Assembly: GCA_039105265.1 (NCBI GenBank)
Contig: JAPFFF010000023.1
Location: forward strand, 496,001 to 560,000
Source: Tritrichomonas musculus
Lineage: Eukaryota > Parabasalia > Tritrichomonadida > Tritrichomonadidae
Direction of reading: 5' to 3'
DNA: 64,000 nt
This document shows, in pieces, positions 37,857 to 47,377 of this stretch (position 1 is the first letter of the stretch; each line of letters begins with the position of its first letter). The position numbers and the translations under genes were made by a program. The notes under the pieces are model-generated. The model did not search any database. It was not told the DNA's origin and saw only the letters and a list, made by a program, of their open reading frames with translations.

Positions 37857-39422
37857 TTATATTTGATTTTGTGTTAAGCGACGAAAAGAAGGTGCCAAAT
37901 CAATCTCCGTTTGCTCTTTAAGTTTTCGAATTTCGCGGCATGCGCGAAATCTAGGATTTTTACATGAAAGCTGATGATCTTTGATTTGTTTTGGAGGAGG
38001 CGGCCTTCTACAGGTAACTTCCCCACTATTCATAATACGATCATTCTCCCAAAATATTTTCGTTTCTTTGGATATCTTGTGACGATAAATCTGCCATTGA
38101 ATAACAATTTCTTTTTCACACCAGCTTCTAATCAACTCATCATCACTTGGATCGTTTAGTAATGCTTTTTCTATTTCTTTGCGCATCATATAAGGTACAA
38201 TGTCTTTCACATCGTTATAAGATATAGCATGGATAATTGTATCTTCAAGAAATTTTAGTTCGTATGGCTTGTTTAAAGAAGTTGATAATGATGAATCGGC
38301 TATACAATGTTTTGGTCCATATGTTTCGGTTTGAATAAGCTTTACTCCCTTTGGAATTTTGATTTTAATTGATCCAACAAAAAGGGCTCTTTCGTCAATT
38401 GAAATTTGATCAAAATCGACTTTTCTATATCGTCCAATTGATCCACTTTTGATGACATACCAACTATTTCCAAGATTTTGTCCATCTAAATTGTTTGACT
38501 TATTTATATTGTCATATGCTAGTTGAATTGGTAGACGTTTGGTTCCTTTTGGAATAAAAATAGTTCTCATGACTTGTGAGAGTCGTTCAAATAATTCCGG
38601 TTGATACAAAATTGGATCAAATTCTAGAATTTCTTCTAAAAATTTAGCAATTTTTATTTGCTCTTCTTTTCTTAAATAGGAAATTGTTTTACGATAGATA
38701 GAAAATTCAATTCGGATTATATATGACGGTTCTGTAACAATAGCTGTGATAGGCCAAGGCTTTTGCTTTTTAATTTCGTTTGAATCAGCCCCAATGATTG
38801 AATTAGCTAATTTTAAGTCAATAACTTCAAATTTTTTTCCAAAACCAAAACGACATTCAAGTAAGTTAGTTGTCATAAGCGGTATTGAATAAGAGGGCGG
38901 TTGAATATCTGTCCTTTGATATGATGATAGATGTAAAGATGGAATAGAATCATTATCATCTGATGTAGATGTCGAAGTATCGTTTTCACGTAAAAATTCA
39001 TGTTGATCATTGCGATTTTCATTTCTATGCTCGAATTCGTATTTAAATATATTATGGCGAACACTATTGTTAGATCCAGTAGGTAATTTAACTGAGTTTG
39101 AGCTAATGACTTTTGGATCTTCCTTTTCTCTTAACAAAGCAACCTCTCCTTTAAAAATAAAATAAATCCCATCAAAAGAATCACCGACACTAAATAAAAC
39201 TGAATTTGGATTGAAAAATTCAAGTTCTACACTCTTGGATAATTCTCTAACTTCACGTTTATTTTTTGCAATCCTTAAAAACTCAGGCGAATTCATAAAA
39301 TAATCTGTCAAAGAATCGATTTGCCAAGATGACCTTTTATTTGGAGGAGTATTCAATGATGCAAAAATAAAATCACTACTAAATTTTTTTTCTGTACATG
39401 CAGTTTGTTTTCTTGGAACCAT
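37857..39422 (-). CDS. Cyclic-nucleotide-binding-domain protein (521 aa from first ATG)
   Basis: Contains a clear CRP/PKA-type cyclic-nucleotide-binding fold at about residues 45-110 (VELEFFNPNSVLFSVGDSFD and GIYFIFKGEVALL). A second weaker one lies further on (IFIPKGTKRLP ... SWYVIKSGSIGRYRKV). There is no channel, kinase or GEF domain and no membrane helix, so it is probably a soluble cNMP sensor or a flagellar/PKA-regulatory-like protein. Residues contacting cAMP (the usual GELAL...R signature) are poorly kept, so binding may be lost. The tail is basic and helical. The first ATG is at 39422. The frame continues upstream 24 codons to a TTG at 39494, which sits just after an Inr-like TCATAA (39499-39504). 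The true start may be there, with the ATG altered to ATTG. Confidence 0.72.
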   Translation of the reverse strand: MVPRKQTACTEKKFSSDFIFASLNTPPNKRSSWQIDSLTDYFMNSPEFLRIAKNKREVRELSKSVELEFFNPNSVLFSVGDSFDGIYFIFKGEVALLREKEDPKVISSNSVKLPTGSNNSVRHNIFKYEFEHRNENRNDQHEFLRENDTSTSTSDDNDSIPSLHLSSYQRTDIQPPSYSIPLMTTNLLECRFGFGKKFEVIDLKLANSIIGADSNEIKKQKPWPITAIVTEPSYIIRIEFSIYRKTISYLRKEEQIKIAKFLEEILEFDPILYQPELFERLSQVMRTIFIPKGTKRLPIQLAYDNINKSNNLDGQNLGNSWYVIKSGSIGRYRKVDFDQISIDERALFVGSIKIKIPKGVKLIQTETYGPKHCIADSSLSTSLNKPYELKFLEDTIIHAISYNDVKDIVPYMMRKEIEKALLNDPSDDELIRSWCEKEIVIQWQIYRHKISKETKIFWENDRIMNSGEVTCRRPPPPKQIKDHQLSCKNPRFRACREIRKLKEQTEIDLAPSFRRLTQNQI

Positions 39423-39504
39423 TACAATTCGTTTTGAACGGCGTGCAGAAAGTATTTTCTTTTTTTGAGTTAATTCGTTCTCAGATGTAATCAATTTTTT
39501 ATGA

Positions 39505-39958
39505 TAAAATATACGTTAATCAAAAAAACGTAATAAAAACTGGTTAATAAATTTGGTCTTATCTCAACTTAATTCAAAATTTTATTTTTGTTACAATGCG
39601 TCTTTCAATCTCAAATACATACATATAACAAGGAGATTAACTTGATTGGAGGGGGAAAAATATTATTGATACTTCAACAAATCGATAATTCTCTTTTTTT
39701 TTTTTTTTTTTGATATGAATACTGTGTATCTTTTTATTAACCAATTATCTCAATGAATTTAACTTTTATTTTGAATTAAATGATGAAAAGATCAATTTCT
39801 TATACAAATCCTCATATATCTATCAATACACCCATATTTCAATCAAATACAAGCGCTTAAAAATTAAAATTGCATACTTTTATCAGTTTTAATTCTAATA
39901 TTGTAAATAAAAACACAATTTTTTCATTTCAAATTAAATCCAAACCGTTACAAGTTAT
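39505..39958. other. AT-rich spacer with poly-T tract
   Basis: No gene. It separates the start of the cNMP-binding protein gene from the end of the next IBD-like gene; T-run at 39694-39711. Confidence 0.5.
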
Positions 39959-40723
39959 TCAATCGTCCATATCATATAGTTTAGACATTTCCACATCATC
40001 ATAATCATCATAACTTTTATTAAACTCTTCAAATATACCTTTAGCTTTCTTATTATCTTCTTTTTTTGTTTCATCAGGACTTTCATTAAAATAAATATCT
40101 TGATCTTTTGCATCAAACTCGATTTCATTTTTGCTCATCATTTCAGGTTGACAGTGATCATCATTATCATTATGATCATTATGATCATTTTCATCCTCAT
40201 GATCATCATTATCATTATCATCATTATCTTCATTGCTTTCTTCTTCCTCTTCTTCTTCACTTTTCGCTTCATTAATACTTTCTCTTTTTTCATCATCTAC
40301 TTTTTTATTATTTGCATCTTGTTTTCTTTTCTTATCATTTTTTCCTAATCCTTTCTTATCACGAATGACCCACCAATTTTTTGGGTCCCAAAGACCTACT
40401 GCTTCTTCAATTGGCAATCTTTTGACTTTCTCAAATTCTCGATCCCTAAAGTTCCTATTAATTGAATTTACTTTGAGTCCCATTTTTGCAGCAAGTATTT
40501 TTGAATTGCTTGCAATGCAGTCGCCGTATTTGAAGGCTCCGTAAAAGTTTCTGTTCAGTGGGTCTGCTGATGACTTTGCAATGATATCATAAAGCTTTTC
40601 TCTGAACAAAAGTCTCTTTTTTTTCCTCTGCTTCAGTGCATGAATGTTGATGTTATGAAACACGATTCTGTTGCCGCTGGCAAACATGATTGGTATCTTT
40701 TCTTTTTGCTTTTTGTTAGACAT
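39959..40723 (-). CDS. IBD-like protein with acidic Asp/His/Asn stretch (254 aa)
   Basis: Fourth member of the local family. The core has LLFREKLYDIIAK, FKYGDCIASNSKILAAKMGL, VNSINRNFRDREFEKVKRLP and WWVIRD. The second half contains a long Glu run and an Asp/His/Asn stretch (NDDHEDENDHNDHNDNDDH) from expanded GAT/CAT codons, then an acidic end. The DNA-binding inference is as for its relatives. The frame begins at an ATG at 40756, but two Inr-like TCACT words (40733-40744, minus strand) lie between that ATG and the next one at 40723. I therefore place the start at 40723, giving a leader of about 10-20 bases. It is not part of duplications A or B and is the most diverged intact copy. Confidence 0.68.
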   Translation of the reverse strand: MSNKKQKEKIPIMFASGNRIVFHNINIHALKQRKKKRLLFREKLYDIIAKSSADPLNRNFYGAFKYGDCIASNSKILAAKMGLKVNSINRNFRDREFEKVKRLPIEEAVGLWDPKNWWVIRDKKGLGKNDKKRKQDANNKKVDDEKRESINEAKSEEEEEEESNEDNDDNDNDDHEDENDHNDHNDNDDHCQPEMMSKNEIEFDAKDQDIYFNESPDETKKEDNKKAKGIFEEFNKSYDDYDDVEMSKLYDMDD

Positions 40724-40732
40724 GAAAAATTT

Positions 40733-40744
40733 AAGTGAAGTGAT
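40733..40744 (-). promoter_or_regulatory. Doubled Inr-like element, IBD-like gene 4
   Basis: Minus-strand ATCACTTCACTT, the same 12-mer as before the cupin gene. It decides the start at 40723. Confidence 0.5.
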
Positions 40745-40756
40745 TTTTTGTTTCAT

Positions 40757-41716
40757 TCAAATAAGTGGAACTATTTTGTGCTGTGTTGTAATATTGACTG
40801 CTTTTGTTATCTATTATTAATAAACATTGTATTTAGCATGTAAGTCGATATGGCTGATATGTACTGAATGCGAACTTTTTGAGAAAAAGATTTTTGCTTC
40901 TCTAGTTTGTTGACCGTTTAAAAACGGTTAAAAAATCGTTGTTTAATTGCATTGAATATATTCCATATCATGCTTCAATATTGTTACCATCATTCATTTT
41001 TTTCTATGGTTTATACTCTCAATTTTTCAATAAAACTCCCTTATTTTTCTGAGAATTTCAATGTGCCTTCAATTTTGAGAGCATTTGAGGAAGTTGATGC
41101 TTCTATCAATTGAATTATTATTATGAATGAAAATCATTGTTTCTGATCTTATTTTATAAATTGTTTCATTCATCTTTGTGCAATAAAATGGATTTATGAA
41201 CTTCATTCTGCTTTTTTAATAACTTTGATGTTTTTTGACCAATAAAATGCATGTATGGCACATTTAACAATTTAATAACTATTACAATTGATATAATGCA
41301 ATATTATTTTTATTATTTTCAAAATTTAACATCAATTTTTTTTATTTTCTAATATTGATTTGTAACTATGAATGATTGAATGCAAATGATACAAATATAA
41401 AATTAAATATTAATACATTTTTATCATCTTATATGTTTTTTTAGAGCTGTTTATAAAGATTATTCTTCAATTTAATTAAATTGAAGAATTCACTGAAATA
41501 ACTTTTGGTTAAAGACTAAAAAAATATTTTTGTTAACTATATCAGCTTTTTCAGATAAAAAAACGTTACCTAAAATGATTATTCATTTTCACATGAAAAA
41601 TAAAATAAAATAAATTCAAACTTTGTAAATTTGGCATTTTGATTTGCAATAAAAAAGAATAAATAAATAAAACATTTAAAATTCTTTTTTGATTTTAATT
41701 AGATAATTGATATTGA
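40757..41716. other. AT-rich spacer
   Basis: About 960 bases with no gene, RNA or clear repeat recognised. Confidence 0.5.
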
Positions 41717-44617
41717 TCAAGGGTGCTCAGGATGATTAATCCGATATTCATCAAGAGCATTACTGATAACTTCATTAATTAAATCGTTTTCTATTTCATG
41801 CAATGGCTTTTCCATGTATCTCTTTTCCAAAAATTCTTCGTTTTTATAATCGGCTGCTGGGAAGGGTGAAGCAGATGGAGGCGGCGATGGCGTATTTTCG
41901 GCACCTTGGCCAAACCCACGTGGCTTCTGCTCCGGATGGATGCAGTAATAGTCAAGGAGGCCGTTGTAAATTACTTCATCAACAACAGTCTCCTCAAATG
42001 GCTTGTTCGGCTCCTTCTTGTCTTCCAAAAGAGGCGCGCTGCTGACCTTCTTCAGAGACGGGAATCCGTCTGGCGGAGGAGTGTGAGGAATGGGAGGGAA
42101 GCCTTTCTTGTGTGTCGGAAAGGCTTCTGTCTTCGCGGCTGATGGGAAGGCTTCTGCTTTAGGTGCTGATGGGAATGCATCCTTCGTGGCTGATGGGAAG
42201 GCTTCTTTCTTGGCAGATGGGAATGCCTCTGCCTTTGGTGCAGATGGGAAAGCTTCACCTCTAGGAGCTGATGGGAAGGCTTCTGTTTTAGGTGCTGATG
42301 GGAATGCATCTTTCTTGGCAGATGGGAATGCCTCTGCCTTTGGTGCAGATGGGAATGCATCCTTCGTGGCTGATGGGAATGCTTCACCTCTAGGAGCTGA
42401 TGGGAATGCTTCACCTCTAGGTGCTGATGGGAATGCATCTTTCTTGGCAGATGGGAAAGCTTCACCTCTAGGTGCTGATGGGAATGCATCCTTTTTAGCT
42501 GATGGGAATGCCTCTGCCTTTGGTGCTGATGGGAATGCATCCTTCGTGGCTGATGGGAATGCTTCACCTCTAGGTGCTGATGGGAATGCATCTTTCTTGG
42601 CAGATGGGAAAGCTTCACCTCTAGGTGCTGATGGGAATGCATCCTTTTTAGCTGATGGGAATGCCTCTGCCTTTGGTGCTGATGGGAATGCATCCTTCGT
42701 GGCTGATGGGAATGCTTCACCTCTAGGTGCTGATGGGAATGCATCTTTCTTGGCAGATGGGAAAGCTTCACCTCTAGGTGCTGATGGGAATGCATCTTTC
42801 TTGGCAGATGGGAAAGCTTCACCTCTAGGAGCTGATGGGAATGCATCCTTTTTAGCTGATGGGAATGCCTCTGCCTTTGGTGCTGATGGGAATGCATCCT
42901 TCGTGGCTGATGGGAAGGCTTCTCCTCTAGGAGCTGATGGGAAGGCTTCTGCCTTTGGTGCAGATGGAAATGCATCCTTTTTAGCTGATGGAAAAGCTTC
43001 TGCTTTTGGTGCTGATGGGAATGCTTCTCCTCTAGGAGCTGATGGGAATGCTTCTGCCTTTGGTGCAGATGGGAATGCATCCTTTTTAGCTGATGGAAAA
43101 GCTTCTGCTTTTGGTGCAGATGGAAATGCTTCTCCTCTAGGAGCTGATGGGAATGCTTCTTTCTTTGGAACAGGTGGAAAAGCTTCTTTCTTGGCTGAAG
43201 GGAAAGCTTCTTTTGATTGCTGCTGGGCACTTTTTGGATGCTTTTTGATATACTCAGCAACAGTATCATTACAACATTGGTTGACAAAATTTATTGTTAT
43301 GCTCTTCAAGTCATCTTTAGAAGATTCGTTTGTTTCGCTTGATTGAGAATTTTGTTCATGCGGAAGAGGCGGCCTAGGTGGTCTCTTCATTGCAGGATTT
43401 GATTTCGTTTTGTGAATATCGCCTTTCATTGATGGAAAAGCATCGGCATTTTGTGCTGGTGGGAAAGCTTCTGTTTTTGGTGTTGATGGGAATGCTTCAC
43501 GAGGAGCTGATGGAAATGCATCTTTCTTTGGAGCTGATGGGAAAGCTTCTCTAGATGCTGATGGGAAAGCATCTTTTTTTTGAGCTGATGGAAAAGCTTC
43601 TGCTTTTGGTGCAGATGGGAAAGCTTCACTTCTAGGCGCAGATGGAAATGCATCTTTCTTTTGAGCAGAAGGGAAAGCTTCTGCTTTAGGAGCAGATGGA
43701 AAAGCTTCACCTCTAGGTGCTGAGGGAAATGCGTCCTTCTTTGGTGCAGATGGAAAAGTCTCTCGGGATGCAGATGGAAATGCATCTTTCTTTTGAGCAG
43801 AAGGAAAAGCTTCACCTCTAGGTGCTGATGGAAATGCATCTTTTTTCTGAGCTGATGGAAATGCTTCTGCTTTTGGTGCTGATGGAAATGCATCTTTTTT
43901 CTGAGCTGATGGAAATGCTTCTGCTTTAGGTGCCGATGGAAATGCTTCTGCTTTTGGTGCCGATGGAAATGCTTCTGCTTTTGGCGCTGACGGAAATGCT
44001 TCTGCTTTTGGAGTTGGTAAAGAATTATTGTTATGTGGATGAGATGCATTGTATTGGGTAATGCCATCCCTGATAGCGTTTTCAACTACGTTTTCTTCAA
44101 CAGACATAGTATAATTTAATGGAGCTTGAGAATTATTTTGATTATTTTGATTATTTTGAGAATTTGCCTGATGCGATTGAGCTGCTGATGGAAGTGGAGG
44201 TTTTGAAATATTTCTTCCCGTAGGAGGTAAGCTTGAAGGAAATTTTGAAGTAGGCATAGGTTTTGGTTGAGGAATTGATTGTTTATTATTATTAGCATTT
44301 TGATACGGACGTAATTCATTAAGGTGAGCACTATAATATTGTTCGAGAGAATTAGTTAAAACCGATTCAATTAATTGATCTTCAATTGGAACTATAGGAT
44401 TTACTGGATGAATATCAGTATCGGAGGTGCTAAAATTATTTTCAGAAATTTTAAAAGGCTCTAAATTTGTCATTTCGATTTTTGGACGTGGAAATTGATT
44501 TTGAATTTGGTGTAGTGGCCGTGTAAGATCCGGATGGATATCGTAGTATTCTAACAGCGAATCGCTAATTAAAATATCGATAAACGAATCTAAAAAAGAA
44601 AAAGCAGCCGAGGTCAT
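41717..44617 (-). CDS. Repetitive EAFPSA protein with six amphipathic-helix/HP motifs (966 aa)
   Basis: Two kinds of sequence alternate. Most of the protein (about residues 205-405 and 475-840) is a tandem repeat of 8-9 residue units such as EAFPSAPKA, DAFPSAKK and GEAFPSAPR, which look disordered and positively charged. Six short segments are not of that kind: residues ~8-30, 76-98, 172-192, 443-466, 873-893 and the very C-terminus ~943-966. They follow hydrophobic pairs spaced by two, ending in Tyr and often His-Pro, e.g. LISDSLLEYYDIHP, LTNSLEQYYSAH, VIYNGLLDYYCIHP and VISNALDEYRINHP. This is the pattern of an amphipathic docking helix. I do not recognise the family. No signal peptide or membrane helix. 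It is probably a scaffold that presents six copies of a binding helix on a flexible linker. Confidence 0.8.
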   Translation of the reverse strand: MTSAAFSFLDSFIDILISDSLLEYYDIHPDLTRPLHQIQNQFPRPKIEMTNLEPFKISENNFSTSDTDIHPVNPIVPIEDQLIESVLTNSLEQYYSAHLNELRPYQNANNNKQSIPQPKPMPTSKFPSSLPPTGRNISKPPLPSAAQSHQANSQNNQNNQNNSQAPLNYTMSVEENVVENAIRDGITQYNASHPHNNNSLPTPKAEAFPSAPKAEAFPSAPKAEAFPSAPKAEAFPSAQKKDAFPSAPKAEAFPSAQKKDAFPSAPRGEAFPSAQKKDAFPSASRETFPSAPKKDAFPSAPRGEAFPSAPKAEAFPSAQKKDAFPSAPRSEAFPSAPKAEAFPSAQKKDAFPSASREAFPSAPKKDAFPSAPREAFPSTPKTEAFPPAQNADAFPSMKGDIHKTKSNPAMKRPPRPPLPHEQNSQSSETNESSKDDLKSITINFVNQCCNDTVAEYIKKHPKSAQQQSKEAFPSAKKEAFPPVPKKEAFPSAPRGEAFPSAPKAEAFPSAKKDAFPSAPKAEAFPSAPRGEAFPSAPKAEAFPSAKKDAFPSAPKAEAFPSAPRGEAFPSATKDAFPSAPKAEAFPSAKKDAFPSAPRGEAFPSAKKDAFPSAPRGEAFPSAKKDAFPSAPRGEAFPSATKDAFPSAPKAEAFPSAKKDAFPSAPRGEAFPSAKKDAFPSAPRGEAFPSATKDAFPSAPKAEAFPSAKKDAFPSAPRGEAFPSAKKDAFPSAPRGEAFPSAPRGEAFPSATKDAFPSAPKAEAFPSAKKDAFPSAPKTEAFPSAPRGEAFPSAPKAEAFPSAKKEAFPSATKDAFPSAPKAEAFPSAAKTEAFPTHKKGFPPIPHTPPPDGFPSLKKVSSAPLLEDKKEPNKPFEETVVDEVIYNGLLDYYCIHPEQKPRGFGQGAENTPSPPPSASPFPAADYKNEEFLEKRYMEKPLHEIENDLINEVISNALDEYRINHPEHP
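42130..43995 (-). repeat. Coding tandem repeat (24/27-bp units)
   Basis: Minus-strand repeats of GCATTCCCATCAGC and close variants every 24-27 bases, encoding xAFPSAxx units. Blocks of several units are duplicated as longer higher-order repeats, with a non-repetitive island at about 43205-43445 that holds helix motif 4. The region is likely to vary in length between strains. Confidence 0.9.
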
Positions 44618-45147
44618 TAATAATTTCGAAAAAAATCTGATAAGAAAAATTTAAAATTTTTTTGCGATTTGTTTGAATAAAATTGATGTTCCAGAATTTT
44701 TTTAATACGTTCATTTCAAATTTGCAATTTTTAAAAATCATAGCCAGCTCACTTAGAGTCATTTCTGATAGGTTAGTGAAAAAAAAAATATAATATTTTT
44801 TAAAATTAGATCAAATAACTACTTTTTTATACAAAGGAGATTTACAATATTTTTTATCTTCGTTAATATTCATATTTTATCATTAAAATGTAAATATTTT
44901 TTGAATAATAATATAATAAAATTAGACCAAATATGTAATCAAAAAATAAACTTTCAAACTTTTTCTTATAATTATTTTGTTATGATTAGTTGGTTGAATT
45001 ATTTTCTTAAAATTAACACTTGAATACAAACAAAAAACTAATTTATTGACAAAAATACAAATCAGAAAATAGAAATATTAAATTTTTGTTTACAACTTTT
45101 TGAGATGATATAAATGTTATAAAAGTTATGATGAAACGATATAAACA
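44618..45147. other. AT-rich spacer
   Basis: 5' flank of the EAFPSA gene. Nothing else recognised. Confidence 0.5.
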
Positions 45148-46025
45148 GGGATGGGATTCGGGACGTCCCGGGATATCCCGGGACCAAAAAGTGACATTTC
45201 CCGGTAAAATCCCGAAAATTTGTCAAAAATCCCGAAAAATTCCGTAATTTTTTTTTTTTATATGGTATATCATTTTCCCACGGGAAAAATATTTGACATC
45301 CCGAAAAATTCCCGTGGCAAAATGCCTAAAATTTTTTTAGTGAAAATATTATGCAAAATCTGAAAAATAAAAGAAGAAATCTTGGTAGTCTTATCCTAAA
45401 TTAATATATAACCTAAATGTATTATTTAAATATTATTAAAATAAAAATTGAAAGAATTTTCTCCTAATTTTGATCATTATTTTTATATTTGTTATGTATC
45501 CACCGAAATATATATATTAACTCTCTTTAAATTCAGCATAAAACCATTTTTTAATAAAAATTAAAGTGATTTTTAATTCAAGTTGAAAACTTTTTTGATG
45601 ATCATATATATTATTCCAAAAAATATTGAATATTTCATTTATAGAATTTAAAAAAACAAATATCAACATGTAAAATGTATACAATAATTGAAAATTACCT
45701 AAATTTATCTCAGAATTCACATTTTTTTAATAACAAAATTGAATTAAAAATGATCGTTTTATTTATTTACTGAAAAAATTTAAGTTATTTTTAGAATGAA
45801 AAATATGAATGATTTCCTGAGCAGCTGTATTGATTGATTAATATAATATATGCATCAAAATAAAATAATAGTATAATTTCTTTTATCTGAGTAAAAAAAA
45901 GTATAAAAAATCAGGTGAAAAAAGAAGGAAATCCCGGGGAAAGTTTTCAATTTTTTATCCCTGGATTTTCCCAGGAAATTTCGTATTCCGGAGTTTTTCT
46001 TAGGATTTTTTAAACGTAGTTCCCG
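45148..46025. mobile_element. CCCGG-rich repeat element, copy 2 (candidate MITE)
   Basis: The left part (45148-45320) is packed with CCCGGG words, including the perfect palindrome TCCCGGGATATCCCGGGA, and matches 8368-8506 in reverse. The right end (about 45910-46025) has related words in inverse order (TCCTGGGAAAATCCAGGGAT on the minus strand). This suggests loose terminal inverted repeats around an AT-rich middle. No coding capacity. The boundaries and target duplication are not clear. Confidence 0.45.
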
Positions 46026-46670
46026 ATATAAATATGTAAATTTTTATCCAATCGAATTCATGTAACGATCAAAAAGCGCATTGTTTTAATATACAAATTA
46101 CTTCTGTTTCATCATATAGCGTTGCAAAGTTAACCACAGCAATAACAAATGAATTTTTTTTCCTCAAGAAACAAATAGTATTATTAACACAATTTAATCA
46201 TATGCTAATAGCATTTTAATCAAAATTATTTAAATATAAAACAAGTTAATCATTAATTATGATTTTAAACAAATTCATTAATTCAGTACCAATTATTTGG
46301 AGTTTTTGGTATTATTAGCATTACCCTTTTGATTTAGTTTATTAACTCTTATATCATTTTAAAGATCCTGCAAATTCATAAAAAATAATCAATTACATAA
46401 AAATAATTAAAAAAATGTATTACAATTGATATTGACTTTATGTGCTATTAAGATCTAACTCAAATTTAAAACCCAAATTACTAGAGATTTAATATGTTAT
46501 CTATTTTTCTATTTACAGATAGCCATAATAGCCTACCGAAGAGAATACATATTTAAATTTAAGATGAAGTCATCAAGTATAATATGCTTTAAAAAAAAAA
46601 AAAAAGTTAAATATAATAATATCAGTTTTGTTTTTCTTTTTTTATTTTCTCATTGTTATTTAATTTGATG
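46026..46670. other. AT-rich spacer
   Basis: No gene seen; it ends at the 3' side of the small membrane-protein gene. Confidence 0.5.
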
Positions 46671-46970
46671 TTATTTAGTTTGAATTACTGTTATGTTTCT
46701 TTTTTTGATGTATTTCTCTGGATGTTGTCTCATGCAAACGCAATGAATAATTAGGACAATCAAGAGTCCAGCAACAAAGCAGATAATGACATATAAGGAA
46801 AACATTTCTTCAGTGTATGCCAACATACTGAGTTCTTTGGCAGTTTCAATGAATTGTTTTTGCATTTTCTTTTTGGCATCGGACTCTAATTTGTTCACTG
46901 AATCTGATGCGCAGGCGTTAAAATTGCTTTCGCCAATGCAGCCCATAATGCCTGTTATTAGATCAATCAT
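46671..46970 (-). CDS. Small single-pass membrane protein (99 aa)
   Basis: No family recognised. Residues 1-50 are polar with three cysteines (CIGESNFNACASDSV). One strong membrane helix spans about residues 55-78 (FSLYVIICFVAGLLIVLIIH). A short basic tail (RQHPEKYIKKRN) suggests an extracellular or luminal N-terminus and cytoplasmic C-terminus by the positive-inside rule. The frame starts further upstream at a TTG; I use the first ATG (46970). It is divergent from, and only 98 bases away from, another small single-pass protein at 47069. The two share size, layout and probably promoter, and may form a pair. Confidence 0.6.
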   Translation of the reverse strand: MIDLITGIMGCIGESNFNACASDSVNKLESDAKKKMQKQFIETAKELSMLAYTEEMFSLYVIICFVAGLLIVLIIHCVCMRQHPEKYIKKRNITVIQTK

Positions 46971-47068
46971 ATTGACTTTTAACAATAATGGCAAGTTAAA
47001 TGAACAATTCAATATTTACTGAAATTCATTCAATTGGTTAAAAAGTGAAGTGATTCTCAAAATCAAAG
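46971..47068. promoter_or_regulatory. 98-bp bidirectional promoter between two small membrane-protein genes
   Basis: The two ATGs face apart, 98 bases from each other. TCAAA/TCAAT words lie within a dozen bases of each ATG but do not fit the strict TCAYW Inr, so the start sites are uncertain. Confidence 0.45.
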
Positions 47069-47377
47069 ATGGATTTTGCAATTAATGCTTTTGGTGCAGC
47101 GCTTAAAGCTTATTTCAAATTGCAGTATGCAATAAACAAAGGCGATGCCCAAAAAGATTTTCAAAAAATGTCCGAAAACTTCGGAGTTATTGCTCTTGTT
47201 AATTATGAATTTATCGTTACTTTGATTGCATGTTTTGTTTTTGGCTTAATTGTTGGTGCTCTAATTGGATGTTGCATGAAATGCTGCGACTGTTGTTGCA
47301 GTTGTTGTAAACCAACAGTTGTTACTAATCAAACATCAATAGAAATGGTGTCTTCTCGTAATGAAATGGAGCTTTAA
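47069..47377 (+). CDS. Small single-pass membrane protein with Cys-rich juxtamembrane cluster (102 aa)
   Basis: No family recognised. The N-terminal half is amphipathic. One membrane helix covers about residues 48-71 (FIVTLIACFVFGLIVGALIG) and is followed at once by CCMKCCDCCCSCC, nine cysteines in 13 residues. It then has a short polar tail ending in EMEL. A cysteine cluster right after a membrane helix on the cytoplasmic side is typical of multiple S-palmitoylation, though metal binding is also possible. The layout matches the divergent neighbour at 46671-46970. Start ATG 47069. Confidence 0.68.
   Translation: MDFAINAFGAALKAYFKLQYAINKGDAQKDFQKMSENFGVIALVNYEFIVTLIACFVFGLIVGALIGCCMKCCDCCCSCCKPTVVTNQTSIEMVSSRNEMEL

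Noticed and set aside
42052-43287. His/Gln-rich minus-strand frame (HSHQLKRM...) in the same repeat
   Set aside because: Shifted frame of the same repeat; it has no unique sequence and no promoter-like start.
42090-43346. Long plus-strand open frame of GADGNASFLADGKAS repeats opposite the EAFPSA gene
   Set aside because: It is a shadow of the tandem repeat, whose units are multiples of three and lack stops in other frames. The minus-strand frame extends through non-repeat helix motifs at both ends and is the real gene.
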